Shown: one piece after another, positions 1 through 8,240 of the stretch | Numbering within the stretch: the first letter of the stretch is position 1 | How the letters are laid out: each line of letters begins with the position of its first letter | Assembly: GCF_004363655.1 (NCBI RefSeq) | Contig: NZ_SNZH01000008.1 | Location: forward strand, 124,001 to 188,000 | Length of the DNA: 64,000 nt | Direction: 5' to 3' | DNA from: Tahibacter aquaticus | GTDB lineage: Bacteria > Pseudomonadota > Gammaproteobacteria > Xanthomonadales > Rhodanobacteraceae | Made by a program: the position numbers and the translations under genes | The notes under the pieces: model-generated | Databases searched by the model: none | Seen by the model: only the letters and a program-made list of their open reading frames with translations | What the model was told of the DNA's origin: nothing

Positions 1-149
1 CCCTTGACGGCGATCTCGCCGCCGGTGCCGGGGGCGCAGGGCTTGTCCTTGAATTCCACCGCGCCACTGGGCGAAGTGCATTTGTAAACCGCCGCCTGGG
101 CGCTACCGGCCAGCAGCAGGATCAGACACAGGCAGGCAATCGGACGCAT
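1..149 (-). CDS. DUF4124-type secreted protein, C-terminus cut by the window edge
   Basis: The reverse strand from the ATG at 149 reads 49 codons without a stop before the window ends. The product opens with a short signal peptide (hydrophobic CLILLLAG, probable cleavage after SAQA). The mature part begins AVYKCTSPSGAVEFKDKPC, the two-Cys 'YKC...G.V.F.D.PC' pattern that defines DUF4124, a small periplasmic domain of unknown function common in beta- and gammaproteobacteria. Only the N-terminal domain is visible, so whether it carries a further C-terminal domain cannot be told. It has its own upstream spacer (150-238) and is transcribed in the same direction as purD behind it. Confidence 0.75.
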   Translation of the reverse strand, partial: MRPIACLCLILLLAGSAQAAVYKCTSPSGAVEFKDKPCAPGTGGEIAVK

Positions 150-171
150 GACGTACTCGCTGGTATGGGGA

Positions 172-210
172 GCGCATGATGCGCAAGCCCCGCGGTTGCG
201 TCACGTGACG
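172..210. promoter_or_regulatory. Two palindromes in the spacer upstream of the DUF4124 gene
   Basis: GCGCAT-G-ATGCGC (172-184) is a 6+1+6 palindrome and CGTCACGTGACG (199-210) is a perfect 12-bp palindrome. Both lie in the 89-bp gap between purD and the DUF4124 gene, where the latter's promoter would be. Neither has a T-tract, so they look more like protein-binding sites than terminators. No regulator can be named from sequence. Confidence 0.3.
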
Positions 211-238
211 TTTTGTCCGCTGCCGCGTCCGGCGGCCC

Positions 239-1519
239 TCAGCGATTCAGGGCGCGATGGGCGATGTCGCGGCGGTAGAACATGCCGTCGAAATGGACCT
301 GGCGCAGTGCTGCGTAGGCGCGTTCGCGCGCCTGGGCGATGTCCGTACCCAGCGCGCAGACCGTCAGTACGCGGCCGCCGGCGCTGACGGCGCGGCCCTG
401 CTCGTCGAGGCGGGTGCCGGCCTGGAATACCTTGGCATCGGCGTGCTGGGGCGCGTCCAGGCCGTGGATGGGATCGTTGAGCTTCACCGCGCCCGGATAG
501 CCCTGCGCCGCCAGCACCACGCCCAGGGCCGGGCGGGGATCCCACTCGGTTTCGGTGCGGTCCAGCCGCCCGTCCAGTGCTGCTTCGATCAGGTCGACCA
601 GGTCGGATCTGAGCCGCAGCATGATCGGCTGGGTTTCCGGATCACCGAAGCGCACGTTGAATTCAATCACCTTGGGCGCGCCGCTCTTGTCGATCATCAG
701 GCCGGCGTAGAGGAAACCGATGAACGGCGCGCCTTCGGCCGCCATGCCGGCCAGGGTCGGCTCGATCACTTCGCGCAGGATGCGCCGCTCGACCTCGGGC
801 GTGACCACCGGCGCGGGCGAATACGCGCCCATGCCGCCGGTATTCGGGCCGTGGTCGCCTTCGTCGCGGCGCTTGTGGTCCTGGCTGGTGGCCATGGGCA
901 GGGCGTGCTGGCCGTCGCTGATGACGATATAGCTGGCTTCCTCGCCGTCGAGGAATTCCTCGATCACCACCCGGGCCGAGGCGTCGCCGAGCGAGCGTGC
1001 ACCGAGCATGTCGTGCAGCGCCTGTTCCGCATCGGCCAGGGTCAGTGCGACCACGACGCCTTTGCCGGCGGCCAGACCGTCGGCCTTGATCACGATGGGC
1101 GCGCCGTGGTGGCGCACATAGGCCAGGGCCGGTTCCAGCGCCGTGAAGACGGCATAGCGCGCGGTCGGGATATTGCGCCGGGCGAGAAAATCCTTGGCAA
1201 ACGCCTTGGAGCCTTCCAGCTGCGCGGCAATGCGGCGCGGACCGAAGCAGCGCAGGCCGGCAGCACGGAATTTGTCCACTACGCCCGCAACCAGCGGCGC
1301 TTCCGGGCCGACGACGGTCAGCGCCACGCCTTCGCGCTGGGCCAGGGCGAGCAGGCCTTCGATATCGGTCATGGCGACGGCGGCATTGCGTACGCCGGGC
1401 TCGTGCGCGGTGCCGGCATTGCCTGGCGCAACGATGACTTCGGCGACACGCGGCGACTGCTTGATCTTCCAGGCCAGCGCGTGTTCGCGCCCGCCGGAAC
1501 CGATGACGAGGACTTTCAT
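239..1519 (-). CDS. purD: Phosphoribosylamine--glycine ligase (GAR synthetase)
   Basis: PurD joins glycine to 5-phosphoribosylamine using ATP, the second step of de novo purine synthesis, in the cytosol. The 426-aa product has the family's usual length. It begins MKVLVIGSGGREHALAWK (N-domain), has an ATP-grasp core with KADGLAAGKGVVVA near residue 147, DHGPNTGGMGAYSPAP around 225, and the metal/ATP-binding FNVRFGDPETQ near 290, followed by the small C-domain. A GTG at 1525 in the same frame overlaps the Shine-Dalgarno-like AAGGTG, so the ATG at 1519, placed 3 nt after it, is preferred. The gene stands alone, without purH or other pur genes beside it in this window. Confidence 0.95.
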   Translation of the reverse strand: MKVLVIGSGGREHALAWKIKQSPRVAEVIVAPGNAGTAHEPGVRNAAVAMTDIEGLLALAQREGVALTVVGPEAPLVAGVVDKFRAAGLRCFGPRRIAAQLEGSKAFAKDFLARRNIPTARYAVFTALEPALAYVRHHGAPIVIKADGLAAGKGVVVALTLADAEQALHDMLGARSLGDASARVVIEEFLDGEEASYIVISDGQHALPMATSQDHKRRDEGDHGPNTGGMGAYSPAPVVTPEVERRILREVIEPTLAGMAAEGAPFIGFLYAGLMIDKSGAPKVIEFNVRFGDPETQPIMLRLRSDLVDLIEAALDGRLDRTETEWDPRPALGVVLAAQGYPGAVKLNDPIHGLDAPQHADAKVFQAGTRLDEQGRAVSAGGRVLTVCALGTDIAQARERAYAALRQVHFDGMFYRRDIAHRALNR

Positions 1520-1733
1520 GGACACCTTGCCGGTAATGCGGACGCGGGGCGCGGATTGTAGCCGCTGGGCTGCGCTTTACGCTGCGCATAAGCCGTTCGG
1601 CCGTCCAAACGTTACGTTCTGTTTCCCGCCTCGCTGCAGCGCTCTGGCGGTGTTTTCGTTCAGCTGCGCGACGGCGGACGGATGCATCAATGCGCACCGC
1701 GCGCTCCTGCGCCCCTGGGGAAATTTGAAGACG

Positions 1734-3509
1734 GTGAACATCCTGCGCCTGTACATGCGCGTCATCGGATTGCTTGCGCCCGAACGCAAGCTCGCCATCA
1801 CCCTGACGCTGGCCAATCTGGCCCTGGCCGGCGTGTACTTCCTGGAACCCATGCTGTTCGGCCAGGTCGTCGACGCGCTCAGTGCGCCCGGTGCCGCCGC
1901 CGCGCCGCGCCTGATCGCGCTATGGGCGCTGGCCGGTTTCGGTGGCGTCGTCGCCAGCGTCTGGGTGTCGCTGCATGCGGACCGCCTGGCGCATCGCCGC
2001 CGCCTCGCCGCGATCGAGCAGTTCTTCGTGCACGGCGCCTCGCTGCCGCTGTCTTTCCACGGCGAAAACCACACCGGCCGGCTGTCGCGCATCATGCATG
2101 GCGGCGTCGGCAACCTGTTCGGCCTGTGGCTGGGTTTTTTCCGCGAACACCTGGCGACCCTGCTGTCGATCCTGGTGATGGTGCCGATCGCGCTCTACAT
2201 GAACTGGAAACTGGCGGCGCTGATGGTGGCGCTGATGACCAGCTTCGCCGTTTTCAATGCCATCGCGATCCGCCGCACGCACAAGGCCCAGGCCGAAGTG
2301 GAAGAGCTGCACCACGAGATTTCCACCCGCGCCAGCGACGTCTTCGGCCATGTCGGCGTGGTGCAGAGCTTTACCCGCCTGGGCGCGGAAATCGCCGCGC
2401 TCAAAGCCATGATGGCGCGGGTACTGAGTGCGCAGTATCCGGTGCTCAAGGGCTGGGCCGTGCTGTCGGTGCTCAATCGCGCGGCGAGTACGCTGACCGT
2501 CGTGGCGATCTTCGCCCTCGGCGCCAGCCTGCATGCCAAGGGCGAGGTGAGCGTCGGCAATATCGTCAGCTTCGTCGGCTTCTCGCTCATGCTCATCGGG
2601 CGGCTGGAACAATTTGCAGGGTTTATTTCTGGACTTTTCTTCCAGACTCATTCGCTGCGCAATTTCTTCGAAGTGCTGGACACGCAGCCCGCCATCGCCA
2701 GTGCTGCCGACGCCGTCGAGCTGGGGCGTGCCCGCGGCGAGGTGGTGTTCGAGGACGTCAGCTTCAGCTATGCGCCGGCCGACGGCGAAACCGTGGCAGC
2801 CGTGCAGCAGCTGAGCTTCCGCGCGCCGGCGGGCAGCACCATCGCCCTGGTCGGCCCCACCGGCGCGGGCAAGACCACGGCGCTGAGCCTGCTCTATCGC
2901 GCCTATGACCCGCAGTCGGGCCGCATCAGCGTCGACGGGCACGATCTGCGCACACTGCAGCTGGATTCCCTGCGCCGCAATATCGGCGTGGTGTTCCAGG
3001 AGCCGGGCCTGTTCTACCGTTCCATCGCTGAGAACCTGAAAGTGGCGAACCCACTGGCGACGCCGCAGCAGATCGAAGCCGCGGCCCGTGCGGCCGAGGC
3101 GCACGGCTTCATCAGCGCCAAGCCCGACGGCTATGAAACCCTGGTGGCCGAACGCGGCCGCTCGCTGTCCGGCGGCGAGCGCCAGCGCCTGGCCATCGCC
3201 CGTGCCATGCTCAAGGACGCGCCGATACTGATCCTCGACGAAGCCACGAGCGCGCTGGACAACGGCACCGAAGCACGCATCCAGAGGGCGCTGCAGGGCC
3301 TGTCGGCCGGGCGCACCACCTTTGTCATCGCCCACCGTCTGTCGACCGTGCGCAATGCCGACCTGATCCTGGTGCTGGACCACGGCCGCTTGGTCGAAAG
3401 CGGCCGCTTCGAGGAGCTGATCGCCAGGGGCGGCCTGTTCGCCGAACTGGCCGACCAGGGCAAATTTGCGCCGGACGCGATCGAGGAGCCGATGGCGCAG
3501 GCGGCGTAG
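1734..3509 (+). CDS. ABC exporter, NdvA/ChvA-like (permease fused to ATPase)
   Basis: This is a half-transporter of 591 aa with an N-terminal six-helix type-1 exporter membrane domain (about residues 15-300) fused to an ABC ATPase (about 335-570). Visible nucleotide-binding motifs are Walker A GPTGAGKTT, Q-loop VVFQEPGLF, signature SGGERQRLAIARA, Walker B ILILDEATSALD and the switch His in IAHRLST. The opening NILRLYMRVIGLLAPERK and EPMLFGQVVDAL resemble the cyclic beta-1,2-glucan exporters NdvA/ChvA, whose length (about 590 aa) also fits. The substrate is not proven, because no glucan synthase gene is nearby. The reading frame stays open far upstream. GTG at 1734 or TTG at 1725, just after GGGGAAA, are the likely starts. 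It faces away from purD and ends at a REP-like hairpin. Confidence 0.85.
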   Translation: MNILRLYMRVIGLLAPERKLAITLTLANLALAGVYFLEPMLFGQVVDALSAPGAAAAPRLIALWALAGFGGVVASVWVSLHADRLAHRRRLAAIEQFFVHGASLPLSFHGENHTGRLSRIMHGGVGNLFGLWLGFFREHLATLLSILVMVPIALYMNWKLAALMVALMTSFAVFNAIAIRRTHKAQAEVEELHHEISTRASDVFGHVGVVQSFTRLGAEIAALKAMMARVLSAQYPVLKGWAVLSVLNRAASTLTVVAIFALGASLHAKGEVSVGNIVSFVGFSLMLIGRLEQFAGFISGLFFQTHSLRNFFEVLDTQPAIASAADAVELGRARGEVVFEDVSFSYAPADGETVAAVQQLSFRAPAGSTIALVGPTGAGKTTALSLLYRAYDPQSGRISVDGHDLRTLQLDSLRRNIGVVFQEPGLFYRSIAENLKVANPLATPQQIEAAARAAEAHGFISAKPDGYETLVAERGRSLSGGERQRLAIARAMLKDAPILILDEATSALDNGTEARIQRALQGLSAGRTTFVIAHRLSTVRNADLILVLDHGRLVESGRFEELIARGGLFAELADQGKFAPDAIEEPMAQAA

Positions 3510-3520
3510 CAAAGCGCGTC

Positions 3521-3558
3521 GCAGGTCGGGGCGAGCCTGCCGGCTAGCCCCGACCTAC
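3521..3558. repeat. REP-like hairpin between convergent genes
   Basis: The two arms (3521-3537 and 3542-3558) form a stem of about 17 bp with one or two mismatches around a 4-nt loop (TGCC). The core GGTCGGGGCGAGCC...GCCCCGACC resembles the ends of the element at 21496-21754, suggesting a REP family. It lies between the ABC transporter and the convergent ligase gene and contains the latter's TAG stop (3555-3557). It could end transcription on both strands, although there is no long T-tract. Confidence 0.6.
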
Positions 3559-4907
3559 AGTGCGGCCAGCAATGCCGCGCGGGGTAGTTTCCCGGTTTCG
3601 TTGCGCGGCAACTTGTCCACTTTGCGCAAGGGGCGCGGCAGGAAGGCCGGGTCGGTCGCCGCGCGCAGCGCGTCGAGGATGGCGCCTTCGCTCAGGCCCG
3701 GAGCGACCACCAGCGCAGCCAGGCGCTGTACGCCGCCGCTGTCGCAGTCGCGCTGGAAGATCACCCCGTCGACCACACCGGCTATGCCGAGCAGACGCCG
3801 GTTCAGGTCGGCCAGCGAGGCGCGCTTGCCGGCGATTTCGAGCAGGTCGGCGTTGCGCCCGCGCAGGCGGAAATGATGTGGCGGCAACAGTTCCACAATG
3901 TCATGCAGCGTGACCGGGGCGGGAAACCACGGTGCGTCGACCAGGGTGCCGTCGGGCTGCGGCCGCAGCGTCACGCCTGCATAGTGCTGCCACGACTCGT
4001 CGTCCGCACTGCGCCGGTGTGCGATCACGCAGGTTTCGGTAGAGCCGAACACTTCGACTACCTCGGTGGCGAAGCAGGCCTGCGCCGTGGCGGCGAGTTC
4101 GCGGCACAGCGGGGCGGTGGCGCAGACGATGGCCGCCAGCGGCGGCAGCGTAGCGCCGGCCTGGACCAGCGCGCGCAGATGCACCGGCGTGGTCACCAGT
4201 ACGCGTGGCGCCGGTAGCGCGGTCAGGGCGGCGGCGATGTCGCCGGGCATCAGCGGCTTGCGCGTATGCACGGCGATCGGGCCCAACAGCGGCAGCAGTA
4301 CCGACATTTCCATGCCGTACATATGTTGCGGCGGCACGGTCGCGACCAGGCTGATCGGCGCATTGCCGCAGTAGTTCTGCAACAGCTGCACGTTCAGCGC
4401 GGTACTGGCACTGAAGCTGGCCCAGGTCTTGGGATTGGGCTTGGGCGCGCCGGTAGAGCCCGAGGTATAGCCGATGGCGACGATCTGCTCGCCCGGCAGG
4501 CTGGGAATCGGCGCGCTGCCGTCAGGCCGGCCGAGACTGTCCAGGGCTGGCAGGTGCCATAACTGCGGCGGTTCGGATTCGAGCTGCTGGTCGCTGATCG
4601 CGTAGCAGCCCGGGTGTGCGCCCATGACCTCGTCCACGGCCTGGCGCGCCCGCGAGGGCGGCAGCAGGTTGGTCTGCCCAGCCAGCGCGACGGCGGCGAA
4701 GGCGACCAGAAAGTGATAGCGGTCTTCGCACAGATTGACCGCCGCCTGGTTGGCCGGCAGCCGTGCCGCCACCGCGGCGACATGGTGCAAAAACTCGGTT
4801 TGGCTGACCGGTCGGCCCTGGTGCCAGGCGATGTTCCTTTCGCCAGCCCCCGCGAGCAGCGGCAAGCCTGTCGCGACGGTGCGCGCTTCCTGAATGACTG
4901 CGGACAT
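3555..4907 (-). CDS. AMP-forming aryl/acyl ligase, XanA2-like
   Basis: The 450-aa protein belongs to the ANL superfamily, which activates a carboxylic acid as an acyl-adenylate and passes it to a thiol. Seen directly: the P-loop-like YTSGSTGAPKPNPKTW near residue 153, EVFGSTETCVIAHRR near 275, the hinge region RGRNADLLEIAGKR near 350, and the C-terminal LPRNETGKLPRAAL with the catalytic Lys. It is shorter than most acyl-CoA synthetases (about 500-600 aa). Its size and the unusual A3 motif match ligases of xanthomonadin/aryl-polyene clusters such as XanA2, which load an aromatic starter acid onto an acyl carrier protein. No other pigment gene is in the window, so that role is inferred. The ATG at 4907 follows GGGGGG, and only 12 nt separate it from tsaC upstream, so the two are probably cotranscribed. 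Confidence 0.75.
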   Translation of the reverse strand: MSAVIQEARTVATGLPLLAGAGERNIAWHQGRPVSQTEFLHHVAAVAARLPANQAAVNLCEDRYHFLVAFAAVALAGQTNLLPPSRARQAVDEVMGAHPGCYAISDQQLESEPPQLWHLPALDSLGRPDGSAPIPSLPGEQIVAIGYTSGSTGAPKPNPKTWASFSASTALNVQLLQNYCGNAPISLVATVPPQHMYGMEMSVLLPLLGPIAVHTRKPLMPGDIAAALTALPAPRVLVTTPVHLRALVQAGATLPPLAAIVCATAPLCRELAATAQACFATEVVEVFGSTETCVIAHRRSADDESWQHYAGVTLRPQPDGTLVDAPWFPAPVTLHDIVELLPPHHFRLRGRNADLLEIAGKRASLADLNRRLLGIAGVVDGVIFQRDCDSGGVQRLAALVVAPGLSEGAILDALRAATDPAFLPRPLRKVDKLPRNETGKLPRAALLAAL

Positions 4908-4919
4908 AGCCCCCCGGCC

Positions 4920-5480
4920 TCAATGTCGTACGAATTCCCCGCTGATAGCGTCGCGGATCGCGGTCGGACGCTCAAGCCCCCCGACCGGGGCGTCGACAAT
5001 CGCATCGAGATCGTCGCCAAACTCAATACGTATTTCCGCGGCCGAGAGCGTCGGCGCCTGGCCGTGCCGGTTGGCGCTGGTCGAGACCAGGGCGCCGCCG
5101 AAGGCCAGGCACAGCGCGCTGGCGACCGGATGGGCGGTGACGCGCAGGGCGATGCCGTCGTGGCCGCCGGCAATCCAGTCCGGTACCTCGGCCGAGCGCG
5201 GCAGCACCCAGGTATGCGGTCCCGGCCAGCTGGCCTGCACCCGCGCCAGCGCCGCCGCGGGCAGGCGCGAGTGGTCGATGTAGCGGGCGATCTGGTCGAA
5301 ATGCGCGGCAATCAGCAGCACGCCGCGCTGCGGCGGCCGCCGTTTCAGTGCGAACAGGTGCTGCAGGGCGGCTGCATCGTGCGGATCGCAGCCCAGGCCG
5401 AATACCGCCTCGGTCGGATAGGCAATCACGCCGCCGCGGCGCAGGGCCGCGACGGCAGGCAGCAGGTCAATCGCGGGCAT
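4920..5480 (-). CDS. tsaC: Threonylcarbamoyl-AMP synthase (YrdC domain)
   Basis: TsaC makes threonylcarbamoyl-AMP from threonine, bicarbonate and ATP for the t6A37 modification of ANN-decoding tRNAs. The 186-aa single-domain product has the length of bacterial TsaC rather than the longer Sua5. Family hallmarks are GGVIAYPTEAVFGLGCDP near the N-terminus, the basic KRRPPQRGVLLIA segment, WPGPHTWVLP in the middle and ALVSTSANRHG near residue 135. Its start lies 10 nt downstream of the topA stop, and it is followed by the ligase after 12 nt, which suggests topA-tsaC-ligase read-through transcription. In related bacteria tsaC is often found near dprA and topA, as here. Confidence 0.92.
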   Translation of the reverse strand: MPAIDLLPAVAALRRGGVIAYPTEAVFGLGCDPHDAAALQHLFALKRRPPQRGVLLIAAHFDQIARYIDHSRLPAAALARVQASWPGPHTWVLPRSAEVPDWIAGGHDGIALRVTAHPVASALCLAFGGALVSTSANRHGQAPTLSAAEIRIEFGDDLDAIVDAPVGGLERPTAIRDAISGEFVRH

Positions 5481-5490
5481 GCGCTCGGGC

Positions 5491-8055
5491 TCAGGACTTG
5501 GCGGCCGTCTTTTTCGCCGGGGCCTTCTTCGCCACGGCTTTTTTCGCGGCCGGTTTCTTGGTGGCGGCTTTTTTTGCCGGCGCTTTCTTCGCTACCGCCT
5601 TTTTCGCCGCTGGCTTGGCTTCGGCCATCTTCTTCGCGGCCGATTTGCTGGCCGCCGACTTGGGCTCGGCCTTGCCCTTCTTGCCGAAGCGGCCGCCGCG
5701 GGCCGGCTTGTCCGGTGCTGCAGCCAGCAGTTCCAGGCATTCGGCTTCGGTCAGGGTTTCCGGCTCGCGTTCCTTGGGAATGCGGCCGTTCTTGTTGCCG
5801 TCGGTGATGTAGGGGCCGTAGCGGCCGCGCAATACCTGGATGGCGCCGTCCTGGAAGCTCTTGATCAGGCGGTTCGCCGCTGCCTCGGCCTTCTCATGCA
5901 ACAACTGCACAGCGCGCGCAAGTTCAATCGTATACGGGTCGTCCTCGGCCTTCAGCGAGGCATAAGTCGAACCGTGCTTGACGAAGGGGCCGAAGCGGCC
6001 GACGCCGACGCTGATGTCGGTGCCGTCCGGATGTGCGCCGAGGTTGCGCGGCAGCTTGAACAGCTCCAGCGCCTCGGCCAGGGTGATGGTGTGGATGCTC
6101 TGGTTGGCGCGCAGGCTGGCGAAACGCGGCTTGTCCTCGTCTTCCTTGACGCCGATCTGGGCGAACGGGCCGAAGCGCCCCAGGCGCACGGTGACGGGCT
6201 TGCCGCTGGCCGGGTCGTCGCCAAGCACGCGCGAACCGCTGGCTTCGGAGCGGTCTACCGACTCGTTCTTTTCTTCCACCAGCGACTTGAACGGCGACCA
6301 GAAGCGCTGCATCAGCGGCACCCAGTCTTCCTCGCCGCGGCTGACCGCATCGAGTTCGTCTTCGAGCTTGGCGGTGAAGTCGTAGTCGACGTAGCGGGTG
6401 AAATGCCCGCTGAGGAACTTGCTCACTGCGCGGCCGACGTCGGTCGGACGGAAGCGGCGGGCGTCCAGGGTGACGTATTCGCGCGAGAGCAGGGTCTGGA
6501 TGATGCTGGCATAGGTCGAGGGCCGGCCGATGCCGAACTCTTCCAGCGTCTTGACCAGGCTGGCTTCGGAGAAGCGCGGCGGCGGCTCGGTGAAATGCTG
6601 CTCGGCCAGGATCGCCTCCAGCGGCACGACGTCGCCGACGACCATGCGCGGCAGCTTGCGGCCTTCGTCTTCGTCCTCGGCGTTCTTCTGGTCCTTGCCT
6701 TCCTCGTAGACGGCGAGGAAGCCCGGGTCGATCACGGTCGTGCCGCTGGCGCGGAAGGCGGAGTCCTTGCCGCAGGCGAGGTCGACCGACACCGTGTTCA
6801 TCGTGGCGTGCTGCATCTGGCTGGCGACGGTGCGCTTCCAGATCAGGTCGTACAGCTTGCGTTGTTCGTCGCTGAGCGCGCTGGCGACGCTGGCCGGGCG
6901 GCGCATGGCTGCGGTCGGGCGGATCGCTTCATGCGCTTCCTGCGCGTTCTTGGACTTGGTCTTGTAGACGTTGGGCGTCTCTGGCAAGGCCTTGGCGCCG
7001 TAGTCGCGGCCGATCACGTCGCGCAGTTCGGCCACGGCGTCGTCGGACAGGCTGGTCGAGTCGGTACGCATATAGGTGATCAGACCGACCACGCCTTCGT
7101 CGCCGATCGCGATGCCTTCGTACAGCTGCTGCGCCAGGCGCATGGTGCGGCTGGTGGTGAAGCCGAGCTTGCGCGCGGCTTCCTGCTGCAGGGTAGAGGT
7201 GGTGAACGGCGCGGCGGGGCGGCGCTTGCGTTCCTTGGACTGCACGTCGGCAACGACCAGCTTGCCGCCCTGCCAGCTCGGTTCGTCGGTATCGAACGGC
7301 GTATCGCCGCCGCTGCTGCGCACGGCGCCGGCAGCCTGGTAGAGCGATTCGCGCGCCGCATAGGCGCTGCCCGCTTCGGTCAGGTCGAACTGCTCGAACT
7401 TCTTGCCCTGCAGGCGCAGCAGGCGGGCGCGGAACGGCGTGTTGGCATGGGCCAGTTCGGCGTCCATGCTCCAGTACTCGCGCGGCTTGAACGCTTCGAT
7501 CTCTTCTTCGCGCTCGACGATCATGCGCAGGGCGGGCGACTGCACGCGTCCGGCCGACAGGCCGCGCTGCACCTTGCGCCAGAGCACCGGCGACAGGTTG
7601 AAGCCGACAAGGTAGTCCAGTGCGCGGCGCGCCTGCTGTGCGTTGACCAGGTCCAGCGACAGCGCGCGGGGATGGTCTACCGCTTCGCGGATCGCCTTGG
7701 GCGTGATTTCGGAGAACACCACGCGGTGTACGTGCTTGCCTTCCAGCAGGCCGCGTTCGCGCAGGATCTCGCTGATGTGCCAGCTGATCGCCTCGCCTTC
7801 GCGATCCAAGTCGGTCGCGAGATAGAGGGAGTCGGCCTTGGCCGCGGCCTTGGCGATCGCATCGACATGCTTTTCGTTCTTGTCGATGACCGCGTAGTTC
7901 ATCGCGAACTGCTGGTCGGGATTGACCGCGCCTTCCTTGGGCACCAGGTCGCGCACGTGGCCATAGGAGGCAAGGACGATGAAATCCTTGCCCAGGTATT
8001 TGTTGATCGTCTTGGCCTTGGCGGGCGATTCGACGATGAGTAGGTTCTTGGCCAT
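5491..8055 (-). CDS. topA: DNA topoisomerase I (type IA) with lysine/alanine-rich tail
   Basis: TopA relaxes negative supercoils by transient single-strand cleavage. The 854-aa product has the Toprim domain (ESPAKAKTI at the start, acidic DLDREGE about residues 82-88) and the catalytic Tyr in ITYMRTDS near 328. The C-terminus has Toprim_C-type repeats (VRLGRFGPFAQIG, VGVGRFGPFVKHG, LRGRYGPYITDG) instead of the four-Cys zinc ribbons of E. coli TopA. The last 55 residues are almost only Lys, Ala and Pro and include KKAVAKKAPAKK twice, resembling histone-H1-like tails. I chose the ATG at 8055 (MAKNLLIVES) from family alignment; an ATG 15 nt upstream at 8070 lies right after AGAGG and is possible. 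A perfect TTGACA (8193-8188, minus strand) lies upstream, but I see no good -10 partner. Confidence 0.95.
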   Translation of the reverse strand: MAKNLLIVESPAKAKTINKYLGKDFIVLASYGHVRDLVPKEGAVNPDQQFAMNYAVIDKNEKHVDAIAKAAAKADSLYLATDLDREGEAISWHISEILRERGLLEGKHVHRVVFSEITPKAIREAVDHPRALSLDLVNAQQARRALDYLVGFNLSPVLWRKVQRGLSAGRVQSPALRMIVEREEEIEAFKPREYWSMDAELAHANTPFRARLLRLQGKKFEQFDLTEAGSAYAARESLYQAAGAVRSSGGDTPFDTDEPSWQGGKLVVADVQSKERKRRPAAPFTTSTLQQEAARKLGFTTSRTMRLAQQLYEGIAIGDEGVVGLITYMRTDSTSLSDDAVAELRDVIGRDYGAKALPETPNVYKTKSKNAQEAHEAIRPTAAMRRPASVASALSDEQRKLYDLIWKRTVASQMQHATMNTVSVDLACGKDSAFRASGTTVIDPGFLAVYEEGKDQKNAEDEDEGRKLPRMVVGDVVPLEAILAEQHFTEPPPRFSEASLVKTLEEFGIGRPSTYASIIQTLLSREYVTLDARRFRPTDVGRAVSKFLSGHFTRYVDYDFTAKLEDELDAVSRGEEDWVPLMQRFWSPFKSLVEEKNESVDRSEASGSRVLGDDPASGKPVTVRLGRFGPFAQIGVKEDEDKPRFASLRANQSIHTITLAEALELFKLPRNLGAHPDGTDISVGVGRFGPFVKHGSTYASLKAEDDPYTIELARAVQLLHEKAEAAANRLIKSFQDGAIQVLRGRYGPYITDGNKNGRIPKEREPETLTEAECLELLAAAPDKPARGGRFGKKGKAEPKSAASKSAAKKMAEAKPAAKKAVAKKAPAKKAATKKPAAKKAVAKKAPAKKTAAKS

Positions 8056-8240
8056 GGAAAAGTGGCGCATCCTCTGCGCGGGTCGATGGCCTTGGCCAAC
8101 GACCGCTGGGGTCGGTTAACGAGACGGGCCGGCCGCCGTCCGCGGCGCCGGGTTCCTTTTTCATCCTGCACACACGCTGCGCAGTGCTGTCAAGCCAATC
8201 CCGATGACAGTGCGACTGTCGTCACCGCCGCGCCGGTGGT

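Noticed and set aside
5479-8043. 854-aa plus-strand open frame opposite topA
   Set aside because: It mirrors topA codon by codon, its translation is low-complexity and rich in Arg/Gly/Ala, and topA has all family motifs. Antisense frames in GC-rich DNA stay open by chance.
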